The notes under the pieces: generated by a model
What the model was told of the DNA's origin: nothing
Seen by the model: the letters and a program-made list of their open reading frames with translations, nothing else
Database searches by the model: none
Program-made: the position numbers and the translations under genes
Virus record (IMG/VR): IMGVR_UViG_3300032304_000009
Coordinates: 1-27,560 of that record
Source: a virus
Reading direction: 5' to 3' (one strand)
Length of the DNA stretch: 27,560 nucleotides
Part shown: positions 4,320 through 13,005 of the stretch, piece after piece
Layout of the letters: every line of letters begins with the position of its first letter
Position numbering within the stretch: position 1 is the first letter of the stretch

Positions 4320-5595
4320 CATTAGCCAAGTAATAGCAAAGGCTGAGTTTCCCCTCAAGCTACAGTGCTTGTTTCAGCCCTCACGTTATAAAGTTCTGTA
4401 CGGTGGACGCGGTGGCGCTAAGTCATGGGGTGTTGCTAGGGCTTTGCTTATTAAAGGCGCTCAAGCCCCGTTAAGAGTGCTTTGCGCCCGTGAATTCCAG
4501 ACTTCTATCAAAGACTCAGTTCATAAGTTACTGTGTGACCAGATTGAGGCTTTAGGGCTTGGATCGTTTTACGAAATCACCCAAACAAGCATCAGGGGCA
4601 AGAACGGCACAGAGTTTAGCTTTGTGGGATTAAAGAACAATGTGGCCAACGTCAAGTCTTACGAAGGCGTTGATGTGTGTTGGGTTGAGGAAGCGCAGAC
4701 AACTAGCCGTATGTCGTGGAATGTGCTGATTCCTACCATTCGTAAAGAAAAGTCAGAAATCTGGGTTACGTTTAACCCTGAGTTAGAGACTGATGAAACT
4801 TACCAGCGGTTTGTGCTTAACCCGCCTGAGAACTGCATAGTCCAAAAGATCAACTGGTCAGATAACCCTTGGTTTCCTGAAACGCTAAAACTTGAGAAGG
4901 ATGCGCTTAAACACCGTGATCCACAGGGCTATAACGTGGTTTGGGAAGGTTTGTGCCGCCAGACGGTAGATGGGGCTATCTTTGCCAAAGAAATGCAACT
5001 GGCTGAGTTAGATGGGCGCATCACTAAGGTCAACTACGATGCCACAAAGCCCGTCCATGCCATCTTTGACCTTGGTTGGTCTGATGCCACAGCAATCTGG
5101 TTCTTACAGTTTGTAGGCATGGAAACCCGGCTAATTCGTTACATTGAAGGCAATCAGCAGACCATGAGCGACTATCTGGCCAAGATGCAAACCTTTGGGT
5201 ATATGTACGACACGCTTTGGTTGCCACATGATGCTGAAAACAAGACGCTGGCAGGGAATGGCAGAAGCATTGAGGAAATTGTAAGGAATGCTGGTTACAA
5301 AACCAAGATAATCCCAAGAACGCCCATTATGGACTCCATTAATGCGGCTAGAACAATCTTTGTAAACTGCTGGTTTGACCGTGAAAACTGTCATGAGGGC
5401 TTGCAATGCCTACGTCATTACCGTTACGATGTTGACCCAGACACTAAGCAATTTAGCAAAACGCCATTGCACGACAACTATTCACATGGCGCTGATGCGT
5501 TTAGGTACATTGGTTTGATGGTAAATGAGCCTAGACAAGCCAGAAAGCCAAGAGCAAACGCAAATTATGGTAGCGATTATTCTTGGATGAGTTAA
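4312..5595 (+). CDS. terL: terminase large subunit (PBSX/Terminase_3 type)
   Basis: The 427-aa packaging motor starts at GTG 4312, inside the end of the small-subunit gene. The ATPase half has Walker A GGRGGAKS (31-38), a Walker B strand VDVCWVEEA (120-128, with the acidic pair at its end) and the coupling motif TFNP (153-156). The nuclease half has IFDLGWSDAT (251-260, Asp253 and Asp258 as metal ligands), HDA (306-308) and SHGADAFRY (391-399), the last acidic motif of the RNase H-like fold. It pumps DNA into the prohead through the portal and cuts the concatemer. All catalytic motifs look intact and the length is normal. Confidence 0.95.
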   Translation: MSDISQVIAKAEFPLKLQCLFQPSRYKVLYGGRGGAKSWGVARALLIKGAQAPLRVLCAREFQTSIKDSVHKLLCDQIEALGLGSFYEITQTSIRGKNGTEFSFVGLKNNVANVKSYEGVDVCWVEEAQTTSRMSWNVLIPTIRKEKSEIWVTFNPELETDETYQRFVLNPPENCIVQKINWSDNPWFPETLKLEKDALKHRDPQGYNVVWEGLCRQTVDGAIFAKEMQLAELDGRITKVNYDATKPVHAIFDLGWSDATAIWFLQFVGMETRLIRYIEGNQQTMSDYLAKMQTFGYMYDTLWLPHDAENKTLAGNGRSIEEIVRNAGYKTKIIPRTPIMDSINAARTIFVNCWFDRENCHEGLQCLRHYRYDVDPDTKQFSKTPLHDNYSHGADAFRYIGLMVNEPRQARKPRANANYGSDYSWMS

Positions 5596-5624
5596 AATGT
5601 CTCCAAATCACTTAGGGCAACATC

Positions 5625-7706
5625 ATGGCTGATGATTACGACAAACGAATTCAAGAGGCAATAGAGTTTCTCAAGTTTGCTAACGATGCAGACACAATGA
5701 ATCGTCAGGAAGCGCTTGAGGATTTGAAGTTTGGTGCTGGTGATCAATGGCCAGTTACACTGCAAAACTCACGCAATCTTGAATCACGCCCTTGCATTAC
5801 GGTGAACAAGGTGGACAACTATTGCCGCCAAGTTTCCAATCAGCAACGCCAGCAACGTCCCCGCATCAAAGTCCATGCCACAAACACGCACGAGGACATG
5901 GTTGACGCACAGACCATCAGCGGCATTATTCGCCATATTGAAGTTAATTCCAACGCTGACCATGCCTATGACAATGCGTTTGAATACGCTGTTCGCATGG
6001 GATGGGGCTATGTACGGGTCAGAACTGACTACATTTCAGAGGATTCGTTTGATCAGGAAATTTACATTGACCCTGTGGATAACCCATTCACTGTGTACTT
6101 TGACCCCAATTCAGTAGCGCCTGATGGTTCTGACGCTGACCGTTGTTTAATTACAACAATGATGCTGAAAGAGGAATTCCGTAAGCTGTACCCAGACGCT
6201 GATGACGGTGGCACAAGTTTCACACAGCGTGGAACGGGTGACTCTCAGTCTGAGTGGATTACTAAAGAGGACATTCGCCTTGCTGAGTATTACTACACGG
6301 TCAGGGAAAAGGCTACTCTGTACCTTTTAAGCGATGGTTCATCTACATTTGCTGATGACAAAGACTTCTTTAAGCGCCTAGAGGCTTACGGCATTACTGT
6401 GGTGGATAAGCGTGATTCGTTCAAGAAAACCATTAAGTATTGCAAGATGACCGCGGTTGAAATTCTTGAGGAACGCGATTGGGCTGGCAAATACATTCCT
6501 ATTGTCCCTGTTTATGGCCGCCACATCGTTATTGGTGACAAACGCAAAAAGTTCGGCATGATTCGCTATGCCAAAGACCCACAGCGTATGTATAACTTTT
6601 GGCAAACCGCGATTACTGAGGGTGTTGCACTAGCGCCAAAGGCTAAATGGTTGATTGCTGAAGGCCAAGACGAAGGGCATGAACAAGATTGGGCAAACGC
6701 CAACATCAAGTCATTCCCCGTCCTGCGGTACAAACAGACTGACATTGATGGTCGCCCTGCGCCAGTTCCCTCACGCTTACAGCCAGAGCCGCCACAAGCG
6801 GGAATTATGGCCGCGGCTATGGGTGTGGACAATGATATTAAAAACATTATGGGTGTGTTTGACCCTGCACAGCTTGGTCAAGGAAACATTTCAGGCAAAG
6901 CATTGAATGGCCAGCAACAACAAGTTGACCTGACAAACTTTGATTATTACGACAACTTGACACGTTCAATCAGTCACGTTGGTAAGATTTGCCTAGACTT
7001 AATTCCTAAGATTTACGACACAGAGCGTGTCATGCGAATCATTGGGGATGATGGCAAGCCAGAATTGTTGACGATCAACCAGCGTGATTCTGTTGACCAT
7101 GTGCTGAATGACATTACCGTGGGTCAATATGATGTGGTCATGGAGACAGGGCCGGGCTACAACAGCAAGCGCCAAGAAGCCGTGGACAATATGCTTCCCC
7201 TGCTGTCAGCCGCACCAGAACTTATGCAAGTGGCTGGTGACTTGGTGTTTAGAAACATGGATTGGCCGGGCGCTGACATTATTGCTGACCGCCTTGCCGC
7301 GGCTAACCCAATGGCTCAGATTGACGATAAGTCTAAAGTACCGCCACAAGTTCAAATGCAACTGGCCATGTCGCAGAAACAGATTCAGGAACTTACACAG
7401 GCAATTCAAGCTAGAGACTTGATGCTCAAAAACCGCATGGATGTTGAGCAATTACGTCAAGACTCAGAGACTAAGCGCACCCTGATGAAAGAGACAGGCA
7501 GGGCTAATGAGGCTGAATTGCGTGAACAAAGTGACCGCGCTGAGATGCAAATGCGTGTTGAAGGTCAAGCATACGACACGGTTATTACTTCTCAAACAAG
7601 GCTTGAAATTGAAAGAATGAAACAACAAATTGCTCTTATGTTGGCTCAAATGGATAAAGGTGCATTAAATGATGCAAATGCCGAGGCAACAGAACGGGCT
7701 ATTTGA
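5625..7706 (+). CDS. P22-type portal protein
   Basis: At 693 aa this is close to P22 gp1 (725). The opening (RRQEALEDLKFGAGDQWP-like, residues 26-42, then RPCITVNKVDNYCRQV) and the central VYFDPNS, DADRCLIT and LAEYYYTVREK segments are typical of the P22 portal family. The region around FDPAQLGQGNISGKALNGQQ (about residues 412-431) corresponds to the stem and crown part. From about residue 560 on it is Gln- and Met-rich and helical, like the long barrel helix of P22 that reaches into the capsid and helps sense fullness. It forms the dodecameric ring used by terminase, gp4-like and gp10-like proteins. The ATG at 5625 has a modest AGGG ribosome site. Confidence 0.93.
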   Translation: MADDYDKRIQEAIEFLKFANDADTMNRQEALEDLKFGAGDQWPVTLQNSRNLESRPCITVNKVDNYCRQVSNQQRQQRPRIKVHATNTHEDMVDAQTISGIIRHIEVNSNADHAYDNAFEYAVRMGWGYVRVRTDYISEDSFDQEIYIDPVDNPFTVYFDPNSVAPDGSDADRCLITTMMLKEEFRKLYPDADDGGTSFTQRGTGDSQSEWITKEDIRLAEYYYTVREKATLYLLSDGSSTFADDKDFFKRLEAYGITVVDKRDSFKKTIKYCKMTAVEILEERDWAGKYIPIVPVYGRHIVIGDKRKKFGMIRYAKDPQRMYNFWQTAITEGVALAPKAKWLIAEGQDEGHEQDWANANIKSFPVLRYKQTDIDGRPAPVPSRLQPEPPQAGIMAAAMGVDNDIKNIMGVFDPAQLGQGNISGKALNGQQQQVDLTNFDYYDNLTRSISHVGKICLDLIPKIYDTERVMRIIGDDGKPELLTINQRDSVDHVLNDITVGQYDVVMETGPGYNSKRQEAVDNMLPLLSAAPELMQVAGDLVFRNMDWPGADIIADRLAAANPMAQIDDKSKVPPQVQMQLAMSQKQIQELTQAIQARDLMLKNRMDVEQLRQDSETKRTLMKETGRANEAELREQSDRAEMQMRVEGQAYDTVITSQTRLEIERMKQQIALMLAQMDKGALNDANAEATERAI

Positions 7707-7731
7707 AATTTAAATAAATTTGTGGTAGATT
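7703..7731 (+). promoter_or_regulatory. extended -10 promoter before scaffold and coat genes
   Basis: TTGAAA (7703-7708, 5 of 6 matches) is followed by a 17-nt spacer and TAGATT (7726-7731, 4 of 6), with TG at 7723-7724 giving an extended -10. It lies in a 74-nt gap, one of the larger gaps in the window, about 50 nt before the scaffold start. Extra transcription for scaffold and coat, needed in hundreds of copies, would make sense. Confidence 0.5.
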
Positions 7732-7780
7732 AACTACACCTTACCCGTGAGGCACATGGGGTCAAATCGTTGGGAAACGT

Positions 7781-8680
7781 ATGTCCGATAAAGAAGCGGG
7801 TCAAGTATTGACCAGTGAGAATGCGGCAGAATTTTATGCAAACAGATTAGGTTTAGCTGAATCTCCAGCGGAGACTGAGGCGGTTGAAGAAACCGAGCCA
7901 GTAGCCGAAGATGATCAGAGTGAGCCGAAAGAGGCAGAAAAGGAAGCAAACCAAGAGGGTGAGCGAAAGCAAAATCCTAAACTTGAAAAGCGGTTTTCAG
8001 AGATAACCAAGCAACGTGAGGAAGCGCGAAAAGAAGCGCAGAACGAACGTCAAGCAAGGGTAGAACTAGAACAGCGTTTGGCGGCACTAGAGCAACAGAG
8101 ACAGCCTCAACAGCAATCTTATGTTGATCAAGAGCCACAACCAAGCCAGTTCAACGATGCGTTTGAGTATGCGAAGGCTCTAGCTGAGTTTTCAACAGAA
8201 AAAGCGTTAGCTGAACGTGATAGGCAATTGGCACAGCAGAAAGAACAGGAAGCGCAACAAAAGATTATTCAATCTTGGGCGCAGAAGGTTCAGGAAGCAA
8301 AAGCCGAATTGCCCGATTTTGATGATTTGGTCGCATCCAGTGACGTAGTTGTAAATAACGCAGTCAGGGATGCAATTCTGGAGAGTGATGTAGGCCCAAA
8401 AATCCTGTATCACCTAGCTGAAAATAATGACCTAGCCAAAAAGATCGCCAGCTTGAGTCCAAATGCCGCGCTTAGAGAGATAGGTAAATTGGAAGCAAAG
8501 TTTGAGGTTAATCCTGAAACCAAGCAGACAGCCCCTGTTGTTAGAAGTAAAGCACCAACACCGATTCAACCGATTCGTGGTGGGCAAGGCAAGGCTGATG
8601 TACCGATATCCGCTGATGGCGAATTTCATGGTTCATATCAGGCTTGGAAGGCCGCCCGTAAAGCGGGGAAAATTCGGTAA
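7781..8680 (+). CDS. scaffold-like capsid assembly protein
   Basis: The 299-aa protein is placed between portal and coat, where P22 has its scaffold gene 8. It is very acidic over residues 25-65, then forms a long Glu/Gln/Arg-rich coiled coil (about 60-175) with Gln-rich stretches, and ends in a basic segment AWKAARKAGKIR. The P22 scaffold likewise is an elongated helical protein with a basic C-terminal helix-turn-helix that binds the coat. It would guide prohead assembly and then leave. GGGA precedes ATG 7781. Sequence identity to gp8 is not evident; assignment rests on position, composition and the C-terminus. Confidence 0.8.
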   Translation: MSDKEAGQVLTSENAAEFYANRLGLAESPAETEAVEETEPVAEDDQSEPKEAEKEANQEGERKQNPKLEKRFSEITKQREEARKEAQNERQARVELEQRLAALEQQRQPQQQSYVDQEPQPSQFNDAFEYAKALAEFSTEKALAERDRQLAQQKEQEAQQKIIQSWAQKVQEAKAELPDFDDLVASSDVVVNNAVRDAILESDVGPKILYHLAENNDLAKKIASLSPNAALREIGKLEAKFEVNPETKQTAPVVRSKAPTPIQPIRGGQGKADVPISADGEFHGSYQAWKAARKAGKIR

Positions 8681-8704
8681 ACCTAATCTTTTTGGAGAAT
8701 TTAA

Positions 8705-9943
8705 ATGGCTAATAATTTATTGACGATAAGCAAGATCACCAACGAAGCGTTGATGGTCTTGGAAAATGAGTTGACTTTCACAAGTGAAGTTGACCGCAAC
8801 TATGATGACCAGTTCGCTGTTGTCGGTGCAAAGATTGGTAACACAGTCAATGTCCGCAAGCCCGGTCGTTTCATTGGTACTACTGGCCCTGCGCTGAACG
8901 TGGAAGATTTTAACGAGACTTCAGTTCCCGTTACTTTGTCTACACAGTTTCACGTTGACACACAGTTCACAACACAAGACTTGGCTTTGTCCTTGGATAT
9001 GTTCAGTGACCGCGTGTTGAAGCCAGCTATTGCCGCTATTGCCAACAAGATTGACCGTGACGGTATGTCTATGGCTACCTTGCAAACTGCCAACATCGTT
9101 GGTACTGCTGGAACACCGCCCACAGGCTTGATCACATATCTGACTGCTGGCGCTTACCTTGACTCTGAAGGCGCACCCCGTGACGGTCGTCGTTCATGTA
9201 TCGTTGAGCCTTTCACAAGCGCAACAATCGTGGACAGCTTGAAGGGTTTGTTCGTTCCCTCTGACCGTATTGGCAACCAATACGAAAAGGGTTTGATGGG
9301 CCGTGACTCTGCTGGTATGAACTGGAAGATGGATCAGAACGTGGTAAGCCAAACATTTGGCTCATTTGCTGGTACTGCTGTCGAGAACACAACCACAGGC
9401 ACAGGTTTCCTGACTTCTGGTTGGGCATCAACAAGCACCATCACTTTGACTGCTACTGGTACGGTTTCACTTAACGCTGGCGATGTATTCCAAATTGCTG
9501 GTGTTTTTGCTGTTAACCCCCAGAATCGTCAAGCCTACGGCACAAACAAACTGCGTAATTTCGTGGTTAAGCAAGCCGTTTCCGCTACTGATGGCACTAT
9601 GTCTGTCGTGGTTAGCCCTGCTGTGATTACCGCTGGTCAATTCCAGAACGTGTCAATCCCAACAACTTCCTCAACAGCCGCTATCACATTCTTTAACAAG
9701 TCAGGTACTGTTTCCCCACAAAACATCATCATGCACCGTAATGCTTTCACATTGGCAGTAGCCGATCTGGAATTGCCAGAAGGTGTGCATTTTGCTGGTC
9801 GTGCAAGCGATAAGGAAATTGGTTTGTCAATGCGTGTTGTGCGTCAGTACACCATCAACAATGACTCCATCCCCACACGTTTGGACGTTCTGTATGGTTG
9901 GGCGCCTCTCTACCCTGAGTTGGCTTGCCGCGTAGCCGCTTAA
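8705..9943 (+). CDS. P22-type major coat protein
   Basis: The 412-aa protein (P22 gp5 has 430) starts MANNLLTISKITNEALMVLE, with GNTVNVRKPGRF (45-56) and the helix-rich region that follows, as in the P22 coat family (HK97 fold). Residues 225-335 are Thr/Ser/Gly-rich and beta-like and contain DVFQIAGVFAVNPQNR; they correspond to the inserted I-domain of P22 coat, which stabilises folding and capsid size. A strong ribosome site, GGAGA, precedes ATG 8705. A GC-rich hairpin follows the stop. It builds the icosahedral shell together with the scaffold-like protein, and may need the phage GroES. Confidence 0.93.
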   Translation: MANNLLTISKITNEALMVLENELTFTSEVDRNYDDQFAVVGAKIGNTVNVRKPGRFIGTTGPALNVEDFNETSVPVTLSTQFHVDTQFTTQDLALSLDMFSDRVLKPAIAAIANKIDRDGMSMATLQTANIVGTAGTPPTGLITYLTAGAYLDSEGAPRDGRRSCIVEPFTSATIVDSLKGLFVPSDRIGNQYEKGLMGRDSAGMNWKMDQNVVSQTFGSFAGTAVENTTTGTGFLTSGWASTSTITLTATGTVSLNAGDVFQIAGVFAVNPQNRQAYGTNKLRNFVVKQAVSATDGTMSVVVSPAVITAGQFQNVSIPTTSSTAAITFFNKSGTVSPQNIIMHRNAFTLAVADLELPEGVHFAGRASDKEIGLSMRVVRQYTINNDSIPTRLDVLYGWAPLYPELACRVAA

Positions 9944-9950
9944 TGTTCAA

Positions 9951-9969
9951 GGGGGGCTAAAAACCCCCC
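9951..9969 (+). other. G6/C6 hairpin after the coat gene
   Basis: GGGGGG (9951-9956) pairs with CCCCCC (9964-9969) around the loop CTAAAAA. Only scattered Ts follow, so termination would be weak. It could stop part of the transcripts or protect the 3' end of coat mRNA, giving more coat than downstream product. Confidence 0.65.
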
Positions 9970-9998
9970 GTTACTAAACTTAATTTAAGGAAATTATC

Positions 9999-10376
9999 AT
10001 GGCTAATCCCGGACCAGCAACGACAGTCACCCAAGAATCATTTGCCCCAATGACCAACGTGGTCAAAGGTGGTGTGTTTTCTTTGACTCTTACCCCCTCC
10101 GCTGTTGCAACAATTACAACTGCCGCCCAAAACTTTGCCAGCACTGGCATTGGCTTGGTCGTTGGTGATTTTGTTTCAGTAGCATTCAATGGCGCACAGA
10201 CTGCTGGCGTAGGCGTTCTTGACGCTTATGTCTCAGCCGCTGACCAATTGACAATTCGTTTTGTTAACCCAACTGCCGCAAGCGTTACACCAGCATCAGG
10301 TACTTACCTAGTGTCTGTTCAGCGCCCAAGTACCTCTACAGGTTATGGCCAAACTTCTCCATTACTTTCTTGGTAA
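9999..10376 (+). CDS. small beta-rich protein, candidate head decoration (copy 1)
   Basis: The 125-aa protein is rich in Ala, Thr, Val and Ser and probably an all-beta domain. Its core, VVGDFVSVAFNGAQTAGVGV, then AYVSAADQLTIRFVNPTAAS and SGTYLVSVQRP, is repeated with changes in the next gene, so the two are paralogues. Proteins with this pattern follow the coat gene in many environmental phages and are likely capsid decoration or head-fibre proteins. A hairpin before it and a strong terminator after it suggest it is made in tuned amounts. AAGGA precedes ATG 9999. Function is inferred from position. Confidence 0.65.
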   Translation: MANPGPATTVTQESFAPMTNVVKGGVFSLTLTPSAVATITTAAQNFASTGIGLVVGDFVSVAFNGAQTAGVGVLDAYVSAADQLTIRFVNPTAASVTPASGTYLVSVQRPSTSTGYGQTSPLLSW

Positions 10377-10390
10377 TTTGAGTTTAGTTT

Positions 10391-10428
10391 AAAAAAAGGC
10401 CACTCTCAAAAGGGGTGGCTTTTTCTTT
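10391..10428 (+). terminator. Rho-independent terminator
   Basis: GCCAC (10399-10403) pairs with GTGGC (10415-10419), extended inward by T-G, C-G and T-G pairs around loop CAAAA, and flanked by seven As on the left and TTTTTCTTT on the right. It ends the coat and decoration transcript. The next gene would need read-through or a promoter; TACAAT at 10438-10443 is a possible -10 but has no convincing -35. Confidence 0.82.
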
Positions 10429-10469
10429 ATTTAGCGTTACAATTTAACCATTCTTGAAAAGGAATTATC

Positions 10470-10796
10470 ATGGCTCTGCAAACGACAATTTTGCGTGGAA
10501 ACATATCCAACGCATTCGTTATGGGCGTGGCGTTTTCTGCTACAACCGTTGCCACTTCTGGCGCATCTAAGACTGTTACCGTTGCTGGCTTAAAAGTTGG
10601 CGATGCAATACAAGTGACTCTCCCTGCGGCTCAAACTACTGGCGTTGCTATTGCTAACGCTTATGTTTCCGCTGATGACACTTTGATTGTTCAGTTTATC
10701 AATGCAACAGGCTCAAGCGCTTCTGCCGCGGCTGGTACTTACACCGTTGTTGTTGATCGTCCTGAGTATTTGCCCCTTGATTCAAACGCTGTTTAA
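10470..10796 (+). CDS. small beta-rich protein, candidate head decoration (copy 2)
   Basis: The 108-aa protein is a divergent copy of the protein at 9999: both have VGD, then (G/A)AQT(A/T)GV, AYVSA.D.L.(I/V).F.N.T..S and GTY.V.V.RP in the same order and spacing. Its N-terminus differs (MALQTTILRGNISNAFVMGV). Two neighbouring decoration-like proteins may share a lattice site on the capsid or form hetero-oligomers. AAGGA precedes ATG 10470. It follows a terminator, so its expression may differ from that of the first copy. Confidence 0.62.
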   Translation: MALQTTILRGNISNAFVMGVAFSATTVATSGASKTVTVAGLKVGDAIQVTLPAAQTTGVAIANAYVSADDTLIVQFINATGSSASAAAGTYTVVVDRPEYLPLDSNAV

Positions 10797-10798
10797 TC

Positions 10799-11146
10799 AT
10801 GTCTAATACAACGGTCTTACGTCCTGTAGGAGTTACAACCGCCATTTCGGTGGGTGCAACTTCTACTGCCGCAACGCTGATTACTGCAAGCACTAATGAC
10901 CAAGTTAACTACGCTTCTTTCATCAACACGGGTGCTACCTATGTTGCTGTGAGCCTTGGCGATGCTAACGTGGCCGCGGCTGTCTTGCCTGTCAGCGGTT
11001 CAACTACAGGGAACTTTGTGTTACCCGCCTCAATGACAGTTCCAATTGTCTTGGCAGTACCCGCAAGCCCTTACTACGTCCGCATGATCGGTTCGGGCGC
11101 TGGCCCATCAATCGTTTATGTCACCCCCGTTGGCGATCAAAGCTAA
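10799..11146 (+). CDS. beta-rich virion-associated protein, unknown
   Basis: The 115-aa protein is rich in Ala, Thr, Val and Ser, with alternating hydrophobic residues (SVGATSTAATLITASTNDQV, then FINTGATYVAVSLGDANVAA) that suggest a small beta-sandwich. Proteins with this 'N.GA.YVAV..G' core, which recur between coat and fibre genes in aquatic phages, are probably structural. It starts two bases after the previous stop (TAATCATG), so the two are translated together. No catalytic motif or export signal is present. Decoration or fibre-base protein are the main options. Confidence 0.55.
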   Translation: MSNTTVLRPVGVTTAISVGATSTAATLITASTNDQVNYASFINTGATYVAVSLGDANVAAAVLPVSGSTTGNFVLPASMTVPIVLAVPASPYYVRMIGSGAGPSIVYVTPVGDQS

Positions 11147-11154
11147 GAGGCGCT

Positions 11155-12996
11155 ATGTCTGACCCTGCACAATCCACAGAACAAAACATTTTGCCTGTTC
11201 AGGCGCTGTTTAATGTTGATAAAACTTTTAACACGTTTATTGGTCAGGGTCAGCCATTTTATGCAATTCCAAACCCTAATCAATCAGGGTTAAACATAAC
11301 AAACAGCGTTATCAATAGCACAACTATTGGCGCTACGACACCATCATCAGCGGCTTTTACGACTGCAACAGTCTCAACAGCCCCTGTAAGTGGTAATGAT
11401 GTTGTTAACAAAACATATCTTGATTTTTATGCGGCTGGTATTTCTTGGAAACAACCAGTTCGTTGCGGAACAACCGCAAACATTACGTTGTCTGGATTGC
11501 AAACCATTGATGGCGTAACCGTTGTTGCGGGTAACAGGGTGTTGGTTAAAAACCAAACAACTACATCACAAAACGGCATTTATTTGGCTTCTGCTACGGC
11601 ATGGTCAAGAGCGCCTGATGCGGACACATGGAATGAATTGATTTCAGCTTTGGTGTTTGTGGAATCAGGAAGCACTTTGGCGGGGTCTGCATGGTATTGC
11701 ACAATTCAGCCGGGCGGCACTATTGGCACAACCGCAATTGTTTGGTCAAACTTTTCTGTTGCCGCAACCTATACCGCTGGCACAGGGTTAACCCTTACTG
11801 ACTACGTTTTCAGTATCACAAACACAGGCGTAACTGCCGCGGCTTATGGGTCAGCTTCTAAGACTCTGACCGCAACTGTCAACGCACAAGGTCAATTGAC
11901 TTTAATTTCTGCGCCAGATATTGCTATTGCAAACACTCAAGTCTCAGGCTTGGGAACAATGTCAACGCAATCTGCATCTAGCGTGGCTATCACGGGTGGA
12001 TCAATCAACGGCACGACAATCGGTGGCACAACTGCCGCGGCTGTCAATGCAACCACATTCACAGGCGCTGGAACGGGTCTTACAGGCACTGCAACGAGTT
12101 TATCTATTGGTGGTAATGCCGCCACAGCCACAAGCGCTACAGCGGCTACAAACCTTGCTGGTGGTGCAACTGGTTCTGTTCCTTACCAAAGCGCATCATC
12201 AACCACAGCGTTTTTGAATGCTGGTTCAAACGGTCAAGTTTTGACTTTGGCAAGCGGTGTCCCATCATGGGCAACACCTACAACGGGAACTGTGACTTCT
12301 GTTGGTGGAACGGGTACGGTATCAGGCATTAGTTTATCGGGTACGGTGACAAGTTCAGGCAATCTGACCCTTGGTGGAACGCTTGATTTGTCAGCGCCTC
12401 CCGCCATTGGTGGAACGACTGCCAATACAATTAGAGGCTCAACAATTACTGCAACCACAAAGGTCGTTAGTCCTTATGTTGATGCGGCAAGCTCTGCTGG
12501 TGGTGCATTAAGAACTTTGGCAGGCGCAAATTGTTTGCAATGGGGCGCTGGCGATGCGGTAAACCTTACGCTTGATGGCCCATTCAACATGAATCCCGCC
12601 AACGCAAGCATTTCTATTGCACCAACAGGCACAGGCACTTTGACGGTCAACCCTGCAACTGCGGGAACAATGAACAACATGGCCATTGGTGGATCAACCC
12701 CTGCCGCTGGTGCGTTTACCACTTTGTCAATTACATCAACATTTTCTGCTAACGGTTCTGTTGGCTCAAATGGTCAAGTGCTACAGTCTGCGGGTGCGGG
12801 TTCACCCGCTGTGTGGGCAACCCCTGCAAATGGGATTACGATTGCTGACGACACAAGCACAAATGCCACACGTTATTTGGTGTTCACAAGTGCCACAACA
12901 GGCACAGTTACCACACAGAATGTTAGTTCTACAAAACTACAATTTAACCCAAGCACAGGCGCTTTTACCGCCAATCAGCTAATCATTGCACCGTAA
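11155..12996 (+). CDS. tail fibre protein
   Basis: The 613-aa protein is rich in Thr, Gly, Ser and Ala, typical of trimeric phage fibres. Residues 1-75 probably attach it to the virion. Residues 80-205 include VNKTYLDFYAAG, then WKQPVRCGTTANITLSGLQT and VVAGNRVLVKNQTTTSQNGI, a module shared by many marine and freshwater phage fibres. After that come loose repeats: NGTTIGGTT and IGGSTPAAGAFTTL units, and SNGQVL followed by W-A-T-P twice (about residues 357-373 and 537-556). Such beta-repeats form the shaft. The C-terminus is short and no peptidase or chaperone domain is seen. It would contact the host surface. GAGG precedes ATG 11155. Confidence 0.8.
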   Translation: MSDPAQSTEQNILPVQALFNVDKTFNTFIGQGQPFYAIPNPNQSGLNITNSVINSTTIGATTPSSAAFTTATVSTAPVSGNDVVNKTYLDFYAAGISWKQPVRCGTTANITLSGLQTIDGVTVVAGNRVLVKNQTTTSQNGIYLASATAWSRAPDADTWNELISALVFVESGSTLAGSAWYCTIQPGGTIGTTAIVWSNFSVAATYTAGTGLTLTDYVFSITNTGVTAAAYGSASKTLTATVNAQGQLTLISAPDIAIANTQVSGLGTMSTQSASSVAITGGSINGTTIGGTTAAAVNATTFTGAGTGLTGTATSLSIGGNAATATSATAATNLAGGATGSVPYQSASSTTAFLNAGSNGQVLTLASGVPSWATPTTGTVTSVGGTGTVSGISLSGTVTSSGNLTLGGTLDLSAPPAIGGTTANTIRGSTITATTKVVSPYVDAASSAGGALRTLAGANCLQWGAGDAVNLTLDGPFNMNPANASISIAPTGTGTLTVNPATAGTMNNMAIGGSTPAAGAFTTLSITSTFSANGSVGSNGQVLQSAGAGSPAVWATPANGITIADDTSTNATRYLVFTSATTGTVTTQNVSSTKLQFNPSTGAFTANQLIIAP

Positions 12997-13005
12997 AGGA
13001 AAATC

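Noticed and set aside
7721-7745. Imperfect inverted repeat around GTAG-ATTAA-CTAC
   Set aside because: Only four clean base pairs before a mismatch; the region is better explained as the -10 part of a promoter.
10438-10443. TACAAT as a promoter -10 before the second decoration gene
   Set aside because: No acceptable -35 lies 16-18 nt upstream, where the terminator stem is; kept only as a remark.
11921-12982. 98-aa frames within the tail fibre gene
   Set aside because: They are Gln/Leu-rich shadows of Thr/Gly-rich repeat codons and have no start signals.
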